Positions 45,512 to 55,073 of a stretch of DNA of 64,000 nt are shown here, in pieces. The stretch spans positions 1 through 64,000 of the forward strand of contig JAAAIG010000060.1 in the NCBI GenBank assembly GCA_015852425.1, given 5' to 3'. The notes under the pieces are model-generated. The model saw only the letters and a program-made list of their open reading frames with translations. It was not told the origin of the DNA and did not search any database. The translations under genes and the position numbers were made by a program. This DNA comes from Gryganskiella cystojenkinii (taxonomy: Eukaryota; Mortierellomycota; Mortierellomycetes; Mortierellales; Mortierellaceae). Numbering within the stretch: position 1 is the first letter of the stretch; the number at the start of each line of letters is the position of its first letter.

Positions 45512-46231
45512 TTAAAAATCAGCACGAGCCTGGAGCCAATCTTCTTCCTGCACAATGGCAGGCAGTGCCGAGGGAAAACTTGATTGTATTCCCGCCGAAG
45601 CAGACGTGGTTGGTTTCTCATTGTTTGGTTCATTACCGTTTATTTCGGTTTCCATCTTCCATTCCTCCTCACCAAGCATGAAGTCACCCAGACGGGCACT
45701 ATTACTAAGAAAGTGTATGACACGAGAAAAGCAATGCTTTTCCATCAAGACGCAGCGCTCACATTTTTTTTTTGCTGCAAAAAGAAAAAATGTAAGGAGA
45801 AAAAAATCGGAACTGCCAATCACAGCGAAGATTCGAACTTTAACCACGATTTTTGTGCAACAGCGATGATCGCGAGGATGATCCTCCAAGAGCAGACTAA
45901 TGCACCTTGCATTTCTTTCTTTTTTTTGATCTTATTCGTCTCTTCCTGAGCACGACTCAAGGACACCGTTTTTTTGATCTGGTTTGAGGATCCTTGGCAG
46001 TGAAATTGCTGTAGAAATGCGGTAGGGCATGCACATCGCAGCGGATAAAAAAATAAAGACCAGGCCGTACTGGAGAACGGTTCGTACAGAAACACACAAT
46101 GAGATCCTGAGGGAAGGCTTTTTTAGTGCTACATCAAAAAAAAAAAAAAATGGGAAAGGATGTGACAAGGGATCTTCACGGCATTCCAAAATGTCGCTGT
46201 ACTTACTGGAAGAACTCCAGGAGGCCATCAT
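45512..46231 (-). CDS. Candidate exons of an unidentified gene
   Basis: A minus-strand open frame, 45889-45512, ends in a coding-looking stretch: KCERCVLMEKHC (a CxxC...C pattern), then ARLGDFMLGEEEWKMETEI and a tail ending IVQEEDWLQARADF. Upstream, 46018-45929 holds another plausible exon (QFHCQGSSNQIKKTVSLSRA...KKKKEMQ) whose GTGCAT donor joins in phase to an acceptor before 45847. A possible first exon near 46231-46200 starts MMASWSSSS or MRSNDGLLEFF before GTAAGT. The CERCVLM-x-K-HC stretch is faintly like a DHHC-type zinc box, but the DHHC tetrad is absent. Splicing is not secured and I cannot name the gene. It could also be a decayed gene. Confidence 0.3.
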
Positions 46232-47821
46232 TCGACCTCATTATGCAGGATCCCAATCTCTTCCCAATCGATCATCGTACAATCGTCAGTGGTCTTCGAC
46301 GTTTGTAAGACATATGCGACTTTGGCTCCGTATCAACACAGAGAGAAGTTTGGCCGAAATCTCTCATCTGCCTCTCTTTTCATTCCTCACCGATAGGGGT
46401 TCACCCTTTTTCCATTGTCAATCAAATCCCTCTACACGAAATCCGCGATTTCTGAAAAGTGAAAACGTAAGACTCTGTTGAGGGGTATGCTTGCTTACAA
46501 ACACCACGAGAGATGAGAGACTAGAATTGCAGAGGAAGCCCCGCTCGACCCATCGAACCTCTCATCTCTCGTCTTCTACAACTCTTTAACTTAATCCGCC
46601 ATCCGAACGCCTGCCAGATCACACCGGCGATGTAACATTAAGAACATCGACAGAATTATTGTCATCGACAATAACAACTATAAAAGAAGAAATGTTTAAG
46701 ATGCAAACGCCTCTTGCTCAATTGTTTTTTTTCTGTGGAAAGGATACTGCACTTTTCCGAGCAAGCAATCTTTCATATACTGTACTTCTTCCCTTAAAGC
46801 AGCATCAAAGGCAGTGTTGATTTTTTGTTGACTTCCAGGTAACCGACCCAAATTGTGCCTGAACGCCACTACTGTGCTGTACATCCGTCAGCCCCCATTA
46901 TCTTTTGTTTCCTTGCTTGCTTGCCTTTTTTGTTGTTTGTTTATTTGTTTTGCTCTGGATTTCGCAAAAGGATTTTGGACCCAACTATCTCGTGCTTTCG
47001 CTCCTCCCTGAGCACGACTTTTTCATGTCAGTTTCCCTTCTTTTCTTGGTTCTTTTTCTTTCTTTTATTTCGTTGTGGTCTGCTCCCCTCATCGTCCGGA
47101 GTTTTACCCCACATGCATACAACCTAACATGTGCACAATGCATTACAATGTTGGCAGACAAAAGGTTGGTCAGGGAACCCTCTCGTCCTTTGCCATCTTC
47201 ATTTCCCGACTCTTTTTTTATTTTTTATTTAACATTTGTATCTTTTGCATCTTTTTTTACCTTTCTGGCCGATGCGCCCGATCCAAGAATGGAGAGTGGA
47301 CAAAGAGAGAGAGGGATGAGAGCATTTCCTCCCAGACTTGAGCACGAGAATCTGCATAAAAATCTTATTCGTGTCTTTCTCTCTGCCTTCGTCATTTTGT
47401 GCAGAAGTCGAGCAAACCGATGAAGGGAGGGGGTCCTTTTTTCGTGTCTTTGTTTCCTTGGGGATACAGACCGTGGGTTTTCCTCCAGAGATTCGCGCGC
47501 CTCGTACTCTTCGCCATCGATTGAACTGTTGCTTCCTGTTCTAAAGTGAATTGCGAATAGTCAAACAAAAGCAACCGCACGGATCCAAATGTCACTTTTC
47601 AACCGACATATCATGATCGGTCATATGCGGACCTCTGCGATCCCAGACTATACGAACGTGGATGAAAATGGTATTTTTGTTTTTTGTTGATCTATTTACA
47701 GTACAGGAAAGGAGTGCAAATTGAAAAATGCCGAAAGAAAAGAGAATAAGGGAGCGACGGACAAAAAAGAAAAAACAAGGTCGCAATGAGTAATAGTCAA
47801 TGAGAAATAAAGAGAACAGAG
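46232..47821. other. Gene-poor region, part 2
   Basis: 1590 bp. Contains a 14-bp perfect inverted repeat (46506-46519 with 46559-46572), a 62-residue minus-strand open frame from a true ATG (46884-46696, no known domain), and pyrimidine-rich plus-strand sequence at 46900-47250. No gene is supported. Confidence 0.5.
46506..46572. repeat. Perfect 14-bp inverted repeat with 39-nt spacer
   Basis: ACGAGAGATGAGAG at 46506-46519 is the exact reverse complement of 46559-46572. In RNA it could form a stable hairpin. It might be a structured RNA, the ends of a tiny mobile element, or chance; there is no clear target-site duplication. Confidence 0.75.
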
Positions 47822-50800
47822 TTAGATGGTCCAACCGGTCCTCCGAAGGACTAGTTTCTCCATCTCACTCAAAAACACAAGGATCACACATCCCACAGCG
47901 ACTTTGGCCCAGGTCAAACCATGGACAGGGACCAGGTTCAAGATGCCGTTGAACCCTGGTGTGTAGATACCGACCAACATCAGAATGAAACTAATCAAGA
48001 CGCCATAAATCATCCACCGATTCCCAAAGAACCGGACCTTGAAAACTGACGTGCGCATGGTCCGCGAGAGGAAACCTTGAAGCAGCTGAAGCGTGGTCAA
48101 GAACGTAAAGGCCTCTGCATGCGCATAATCCAGATGGTCTGGGGACCGATCCGCCCACATGTACACCCCAAACGTCATTAGCATCATCGAAAAGGACTGG
48201 AAGAGAATGACGCTGAGTGACGTCACTGTCAAGATGCCACGTTTGGGTGACCGTGGCTTTCGGCTCATCAGACCGGGCTCCGCAGGTTCGACTCCCAGAG
48301 CCATTGCAGGAGGGACATCAGCTATTTGTACCAGCGGAGGGTAAAGTATTAGCCATCCGGCCCTCCAGCTTTGCGTTTCGCGAGAAACATGAAGTAGCTC
48401 CTTGCCATAAATCATTTCTTACCAATAATGTTTGCCCACAGAATCATAGTGACAGTAAAGGGCAGATCCACATTAACTATCGAGCATAGCAGGAACAAAA
48501 AGATTTCGGCACAGTTGCAACTCAAGAGGTAGACAATAAACTTGAGAATATTGTCAAATACTCGACGACCTTCCTCCACGGCCTCCACGATAGTGTTGAA
48601 GTTATCATTCGCCAGGACAATATCGGCGGCTTGCTTAGTAATATCGGTTCCTGCGATTCCCATTGCCACTCCTACATTGGCAGCCTTGATAGCCGGAGCA
48701 TCTATGAGGCCATATGCAGGGATGTTAGCAGCTTGCGTAATAAGTACCAGTTTCATTTGACAGAACGGATGATGCATTACCGTTGACACCATCTCCGGTC
48801 ATGGCGACTGATTCGCCTCGACTTTGAAGTGCCGTCACCAGCTTAAGCTTGTTATCGGGAGAGACACGTGCAAAGACATTCGGGAACGGTTTCAGTTCAG
48901 CAATTGCCTGTTCAGACAGCAAATCCAGCTCTTCACCCTTGATAGCGCGTCCTCCTTCCTCCAAGATACCGAGTTCCTTGGCGATCGCACTAGCGGTCTT
49001 GATGTGATCTCCAGTAATCATAACAACAGTGATGCCGGCCTCCTTACAGATACGAACACTCTCTTGAACTCCTGCGCGCGCCGGATCGATCAATCCAATG
49101 AGGCCCAAGAAGACAAAGTCGCTCTCCATATAACCTGGCGGGATCTCTTCCTCCTCCTCGTCATCGTCTGCCTGAGCTACGTTATTGGCCGTCAAGAGGT
49201 CGATGCTCGTCTGTAGATGTGTTGGTGGAGCCGCCTCCTTTTCCGATTTGATCTTGTTGATGTCGTCTAATCCATCGCCGACGCCTTGGTTGATCGCCCC
49301 ACCACCGTTGACAAGGACCCTCTTGTAGGCCAATCCCAAGACACGGAGACCTTCATCGGCCATCCTTCCAGACGCTTCTGATACATGATCATAAAACCCT
49401 TCCGTCACAGGCTGAGTTAAGTCCAGCTGGCCGGGTTTTAAGATATCCAGCGGGGACGCAACTGCACCAGGCTCGACTGTCGGGAGGTATCCAATACAGC
49501 GATTCAAAATCTCCTCGGGTGCACCCTTGGCCAACACAAACTCAAAGTGATCGTTAGGGTTTCCATCCAAAGGTGCCTGGTAAACCACACTCATGACTTT
49601 GCGTTCGCTGTCAAAAGCCTGTTCGTAGATACGTGTGTAGCCCAGATCTTGGAAGAACGACTTTGGGAATCCTGCCTTTTGCGCTGCGACAACAAGTGCA
49701 ACCTCGGTCGGGTCTCCAATTCCCTTCCATTCTGGTGCTCCTGGAATTACAATATTTTTTTCATCCTCGGTATCTGCTTCTGGCTCGATATCGATCGGCA
49801 CAGTCGTGGGTTCACTTGGATCCGCCTCCTTCATCACGACTGAGGAATTATTGCAAAGAGAAGAGACCATCAGAGAAATCAGCATTGGGGCCGGCACTTG
49901 GTCCAAGGTCTTGCCGATGACCTGAGGAGCTTCTCCATTTGCAGAAGTCAGGATTACGTCTCCCTTGTTCGGATCCAAACTCGTGCTCTCTGTGAATCCA
50001 TATTTCGTTCCGTCGCTGGTCCACAGCTCCGCAGCGCCCATCTTTCCCTCCGTCAAGGTTCCTGTCTTGTCCGAACAAATGAACGTAACGCTCCCGAGTG
50101 TTTCGACCGCGGGCAGCGTGCGCACGATTGCCTTCCTAGAGGCCATACGACGGACTCCAAGAGCCATGGTAACTGTCACGACTGCCACCAAACCCTCGGG
50201 AATGACAGAAACAGCCAAACTATCGATCGGATAAGATAAGATAAGATAAAAGAATAAAATAAAGTAATCAAACAAAATTGCTCAAAATCACACTCTCGGC
50301 ACATAAGTCCGCATTCTTTTTCCAATTTACCTCAATGCAACCTTGAGGGATTCACCGACCGGGTGGTGATAACCAATTTTGATACCAGCCATGACAGCGC
50401 AGAGGACAATAGCGAAGACGACCAATAGCTTTCCGAGCATGGCCAGTTTGCGCTGCACTGGGGTCATGACCTTGGCGTGACCAGTAATAGCAGCACTGAT
50501 TTTTCCCATTTCGGTAAGTCGTCCGGTACGGACCACGATGCCCTTGCCTCGTCCTTTTGCCACAACCGTCGCCATGAACGCGTTTCCTTTACAGTCGCCC
50601 AGAGGAAGCTTTCTTGTTAGAGTTCTTATCTCCCTGGGGTCTTTGTTCACAGCCACGGATTCTCCTGTAAGGATTGATTCAATAATCTCCAGCTGAGAGA
50701 CCTCGGCCAATCGCAGATCTGCAGGAACAGACTCTCCCTCTTCCAGAATCACGATATCACCAGGGACAAGTTCTTCTGAGTCGATCATGGACGTGGCTCC

Positions 50801-51124
50801 ATCCCGAAGGACCTGAGCCTTGGGAACTGATAGCTTTGTCAAAGCATCAAGAGCCTTTCCGGCTTTGTATTCCTGAGTGAATCCGATGATGGTATTGAGG
50901 ACGACGACGATCAACAGAACCGCCATGGGGATGAAATCCCTGGTGGCTGCCATAAGAACTGCGACGGCGAGCAAAAGCAGGATCATGAAATCCGTCAGTT
51001 GAGCCCAGAGCATTTTGAGCGCAGATGTCTTTGGCGGTTGAGGGAGGATATTTTTGCCATAGTGTTCCTGCAGTGCCGGGATGGCCTCTGATGGAAGTCC
51101 GGATTCGAGTGAGGTACGAAACAT
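47822..51124 (-). CDS. P-type cation ATPase, type IID-like (ENA/ACU-like)
   Basis: ATP-driven Na+/K+ pump of fungal membranes, judged by similarity to ENA/ACU enzymes. Exons 51124-50331, 50219-48781, 48701-48423 and 48321-47822 join in phase to 1003 residues. Seen: ESILTGESVAVNK, the membrane motif SVIPEGLVAVVTVTMALG, CSDKTGTLTEGK with the phosphorylated Asp at residue 315, KGAPEEIL (nucleotide site), MTGDGVNDAPAIKAANVGVA, and ILWANIIADVPPAMALGVEP. DPNKGDV after the phosphorylation loop recalls ENA pumps. The N-terminus looks short: the expected beginning (PYA... before TSLESGL) sits just upstream in another frame (51171-51127), so either the gene has a frameshift or a short upstream ORF ends 2 nt before this ATG. 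An ATAAG-type repeat fills intron 1 (50228-50250). Confidence 0.88.
50228..50250. repeat. ATAAG pentamer repeat in ATPase intron
   Basis: About four tandem ATAAG units on the plus strand, in the intron before the phosphorylation-loop exon of the cation ATPase. A simple-sequence tract with no other role seen. Confidence 0.8.
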
Positions 51125-51202
51125 CTTTAAACAACGTTTGATCCTACGGTCGAAGCATAGGGCTGTTTCATGGTCGCAGCCGTGAAGGTGTTGGTTAATC
51201 GA

Positions 51203-52317
51203 CTAAGAACTGCCCGTTTGGAACTGGTCTGTAAAAAAATAAAATAAAAAAACCCCCCATCTGACTTTACCTTGAGGTGCAAGAATCACTCCTCCCATCT
51301 CTGGCATCTTTTCAGCTTTGACGAAATCAGCGTGTTCTCGCATGCAACGATGGACGTCTCCTTGACCATCAGGCTTGACTAATTCCTTCCAGTCCGAGAA
51401 TTGGGGGTAGATGGTCGTCAAGAGCGCGATCAAAGCTACAGCGGATTGTTGCTCTTGTATAGTCGATCCAGCGCCACAACGAACGTCGAGTTTGAGCGCA
51501 TGGCGCAGATCTGACACTGGTTTCTCTCCTACGGCTTGACGAAACTCTTGCACTACGTTTTTTTTAAGCTTATTAGTCCGAAGTCCTACGATATGCATCG
51601 GCATCTATATAACGGGGTATACTTTATGATACCTTCAAGCAGGAACTCTCCAAAGAGTTGAAAGGCGACATTGGCTTCCTCCGAGAGTGCTTGGCTGAAC
51701 CTCCCTTTCTTTTCCGAATGACCCATGTTCATGAGCAGACCATCGGCGAGACGTTTCATGATGTCATAGTCCAGACTAGGGAAGCGACCTCCTTTGATGC
51801 GATACTCCATGACATAGCGCAGGCCATCCATAACTTCCTCCAGAGAGATTTCCTTGTTACTCTGGACATCGAAGAGGTCCACGACTATTTGTTTATCGAC
51901 ACGTAAAGTTAGCTTTGGGAAAGAAAAGGTGAGCTGTGCGTGGTCTCCCTTGACATACATACCATTAATGTCAATCTGGTGCTCGATACTCGCCTATAAT
52001 AAAGAACACGTACTTTTGAGTCAGTTTTCGGGTCTATCTTGATGTATAGTTGTGTATGAAAGGAGGGGGTCTCCGTAGTTAAACCTTACTTTTCCGTCCT
52101 TGAGGTTCGAATAGATGGAATATCCTTCTGCTGTTGAGGGAATGACCCCAGGCATAGTTGAGGGTACCGCAGCATCTGTCTTGATTTCTTGTATATTCTG
52201 CTCAGCAAAGGAAAGGTGTTTGTTGGTACTGTCTCTCCTTGGAGTACTGTTGTATCCCGGGGCTGTGGCCTCCTTGACATCCTCATAGTCGTTGTTCGGG
52301 GGACTGGGGTCTGCCAT
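51203..52317 (-). CDS. Unidentified four-exon gene directly upstream of the cation ATPase
   Basis: Exons 52317-52090, 51993-51633, 51552-51271 and 51228-51203 join in phase to 298 residues (junctions AAA|GCG, G|TG and G|AC). I do not recognise it. The N-terminal 75 residues are polar and probably disordered. The rest looks folded: an amphipathic beta-like segment (QLTFSFPKLTLRVDKQIVVD) and helices (EEVMDGLRYVMEYR, DYDIMKRLADGLLMNMG, SAVALIALLTTIYPQF). No signal peptide or membrane helix is seen. Its stop is only 31 nt upstream of the possible ATPase start at 51171, so the ATPase promoter would have to lie inside this gene, or the two form one transcript. The final 26-nt exon could be wrong: the same acceptor read in another phase stays open into the ATPase leader. 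Confidence 0.6.
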
Positions 52318-52894
52318 TCCGAGAAGAATGAAGGGATCCGGCCAAAAAAAAAGAAAAACAAAAGTGAAAGTGAAAGAATGAAAGGAATGAGACGAATCTA
52401 CAAAAAAAAAAAGAGAGATGGAATGAAAGAGGTGGAATGGAGGCGAGAGATTCCACTCAACCACGACCCTGACCCTCGTTCCCTTCCTTTTCTTCAATGG
52501 TGTCTCACGAAAAGTTTTCTCTTTCTTTTTCTTATCCGCGACAACACGAAAGCGCGCTCTGATCTCTGGATCTTAATTGTTACAATTTCAAGGAGGATCT
52601 TTCGCCTGTCCCCACCCTGTGCGGTTGTGGAGGTGGGGACGGGGACACCATTGATACATTCCCCACACCTTTTTATCTTCAAGGAGCCATTCAAAGATGG
52701 GATAGATATTCCATATTCCTTCATCTGCTGAAAAAGGGCTCAATCCACCATGTCTCAACACCTTTTTTTTTTCGTGAAACAGCACCACACGACCAGACCA
52801 ACCGATATCTTTTCATATCTCGAACTGAGCCACTGAACTGGTGTGTCCTTACGACTCATTGTATTCACAGAATGAACGACTATGTAGACATATT
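52318..52894. other. Intergenic region
   Basis: 577 bp. CT-rich leader of the unidentified four-exon gene at 52330-52450 (minus strand), then the 3'UTR of the F-box-like gene. No other feature. Confidence 0.5.
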
Positions 52895-54817
52895 TTACAG
52901 TGGCCAGGCTGATGGACCTTGATCGCTCTTGTCGATGAGCGTGTGTGCATCGTTGCCGTGTTGCTGGGTGGGAGGCAAGAATGTCCGGTAATCAACCGCC
53001 GACGGCATCTCGTACGCAATTACCTTTTCAACCAACTTGTCGATCAAGGAGCCCGTCGCCAGAGCTTCTTCCTCTTCCTCTTCCCATTCACTCTCTTCCT
53101 CGTCCTCATCCTCCCACTCGTCAGAGTCCCCTTCTTGTTCCTCCACCGCCTCTTCTTCCTCTTCGTCCGTTGACCAGTCCTCTTCAGACTCGCTCGGATT
53201 GAGGATCAGATCGTAGAGCTCGTTCATGTTGATGGCAGGGAAGGCCTTGATGAGGATCGGTCTCAGCTTGCAGGTCACGTCCTCGTCGACGTGAAGTTTC
53301 CATGAGATCAGAGAGAGATGAGGCCAAGACTTTGCAATGAACTGCACGTCAGGCGCTTGCATATGTTGCGGGATCTCTTTGTACGTGCACTTTTGAAGAC
53401 ACTTGAGATTACCGAGATGGCGGAGTCCATGAGTCAGTCGAAAGTCCAAACCTGCCTTGTCCTGCAGAGTCATGATCTGCCACAAACAACCAGGGTGTAC
53501 GCCGACTTCCAGTTCACGCAACCGGGTCATCTTGCCGATCTGAGCGAGGACCTGTTGGTTCCACTTGCGATTCACAACACCGGTGACAAAGACAATAAAT
53601 ACTTCCAGATTGGAGCAGACCCAGGACTTGGAAGCCGCTTTTGCAGTAGCAGAGGTTGGCAGGGCATGTCCCTTGACGACACCACCAGGAGTCTTCTGAG
53701 CAATCTTGCGCTCCTTGGCGGCTAAGGCAGCACGCATATCAGCTGCTTCCTCTTCATTCACGACATCACACGCCTCCAACATATCGGCTCGGAGACGTCT
53801 TAGCTTGGGGCAGGACGTCAAGACCTTCTGGACCCTGGCACTTGTAAAGTGTTCGCAGCCAGCGACATCGAAGTCCTCCAAGGTCGGGAAGTGTCTCTCC
53901 AAGGAACGAAAAGTAGCATAGTGAATATTTCCGGCCGGGATCCGGATTCGCTTAAGAGGCGGGCACAGGTTGAGAATGGTCTCGAGATCTGCGTCTGTAT
54001 GTTTGACATCCTGAACCATTAAATCCAAGGAGTGAAGCTTTGGGTTCCTTTTCTCTCTAAAGATGTCCGAGATGGCTTTGATAGGAAGAATACGATCTCT
54101 CAAGGGGACTTCAACACCGTCGACGACTCGCTGCATGGATGCTCGAATGTTCCAACGGAGGGTCTCGAGATTTGGGCATCGTCGAATCCAGGCAATTTGA
54201 TGGGCGAGGTTCAGTTGGTTACCAACTACGTTCAGGCCCAGGTACTTTAGCTCGGGGAAAGATGGCCAACGGTTCCAATCCAGCTTGAGTTTCTCATCGA
54301 TCATGATGGCGAGTTCGACGGTGTCGAGGCGGACGGTCGCGTCGAGCAGACAGGTCAGGGATTCTGGATCAAGACTGAGGCCGGTGATGTGCATTCTCCG
54401 GAGAGAATGCTTTTGTTGAGAGAGCCGTCTCATCATTGTTTCGGGCATAAAAGTCTGTTGACCAATGAACTTGACCGAGAGCAGACGTGGGTTTCCGCGG
54501 ACGAGAGCCATGATACCATCGGGTGTGCCCCGGTCCGTGTGCTTGAGGACGACGTCCAGTCGGGTGAGGCCGTTGCATCGAACGCGACACATGTCGATAT
54601 AGGGACCGGACATGGGGACGAGGAGAGTTCTGATATGATGGGCATGTTTTCTGAGAACGGCGAGTGGAGGGGTGGTATCTGGGTCGGAGGTCCCGATGAC
54701 GGAGTAGAGCGCGGGCGTGAAGGCCTCGTACCAGGCCTTTGAGACTCGAATGCAGTTTTGGAGATCATAGTTGGTCAGGAACATGCCAACATTTAATTCG
54801 ATTTCAAAGAGGTCCAT
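52895..54817 (-). CDS. F-box/leucine-rich-repeat-like protein
   Basis: Single exon, 640 residues. The N-terminus MDLFEIELNVGMFLTNYDLQ...IRVSKAWYEAF resembles a degenerate F-box, the part that docks on Skp1 in SCF ubiquitin ligases. Irregular leucine-rich repeats follow, for example TRLDVVLKH, LKYLGLNVVG, KLHSLDLMVQD, LKRIRIPAGN, TLEDFDVAGCEHFTSARVQK and LRELEVGVHPG. The C-terminal part has a long acidic run (about 53040-53175) and a short final segment. Such F-box/LRR proteins are numerous in Mortierella-type genomes; targets are unknown. The start at 54817 was taken rather than 55018 because the longer frame begins in a hydrophobic-looking read-through of the AAGT repeat. It is divergent from RAD4. 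Confidence 0.8.
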   Translation of the reverse strand: MDLFEIELNVGMFLTNYDLQNCIRVSKAWYEAFTPALYSVIGTSDPDTTPPLAVLRKHAHHIRTLLVPMSGPYIDMCRVRCNGLTRLDVVLKHTDRGTPDGIMALVRGNPRLLSVKFIGQQTFMPETMMRRLSQQKHSLRRMHITGLSLDPESLTCLLDATVRLDTVELAIMIDEKLKLDWNRWPSFPELKYLGLNVVGNQLNLAHQIAWIRRCPNLETLRWNIRASMQRVVDGVEVPLRDRILPIKAISDIFREKRNPKLHSLDLMVQDVKHTDADLETILNLCPPLKRIRIPAGNIHYATFRSLERHFPTLEDFDVAGCEHFTSARVQKVLTSCPKLRRLRADMLEACDVVNEEEAADMRAALAAKERKIAQKTPGGVVKGHALPTSATAKAASKSWVCSNLEVFIVFVTGVVNRKWNQQVLAQIGKMTRLRELEVGVHPGCLWQIMTLQDKAGLDFRLTHGLRHLGNLKCLQKCTYKEIPQHMQAPDVQFIAKSWPHLSLISWKLHVDEDVTCKLRPILIKAFPAINMNELYDLILNPSESEEDWSTDEEEEEAVEEQEGDSDEWEDEDEEESEWEEEEEEALATGSLIDKLVEKVIAYEMPSAVDYRTFLPPTQQHGNDAHTLIDKSDQGPSAWPL

Positions 54818-55073
54818 TGGGGATGATTTGTTTTGATTAAGTGAATGTGTGAATGTGTGAATGTGAGGGGAGAGGAAGGAAGGAAAGAAGGAAGTAAGTA
54901 AGTAAGTAAGTAAGTAAGGAAGTAAGAAAGTAAGGAAAGAAGGAAGGAAGAGGAAGTTAAGAAAAGCGAGCAGAGTGACAAAGAAAAGGAGGGTCAAAAA
55001 ACGATTTTTCCCTTCCACCTTTTATTTCCCATTTTCCTATTTTTTTATTTTCAGTCCGATTGTCACTCTCGTC
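54818..55073. promoter_or_regulatory. Divergent promoter F-box gene / RAD4
   Basis: 256 bp between two divergent start codons. It contains an AAGT tetranucleotide repeat and a pyrimidine-rich tract (55009-55070) directly before the RAD4 start. Confidence 0.55.
54893..54922. repeat. AAGT tetranucleotide microsatellite
   Basis: About seven AAGT units with drift, inside the short promoter shared by the F-box-like gene and RAD4, so length changes could affect spacing of both promoters. Confidence 0.85.

Noticed and set aside
46029..46481. 150-residue plus-strand frame
   Set aside because: Starts at a non-ATG codon, passes through an A-run, no domain; the opposite strand looks more coding.
51127..51171. 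A 23-nt intron joining MKQPYAST to the ATPase
   Set aside because: In phase, but far too short for a spliceosomal intron; a base indel or an upstream ORF is more likely.
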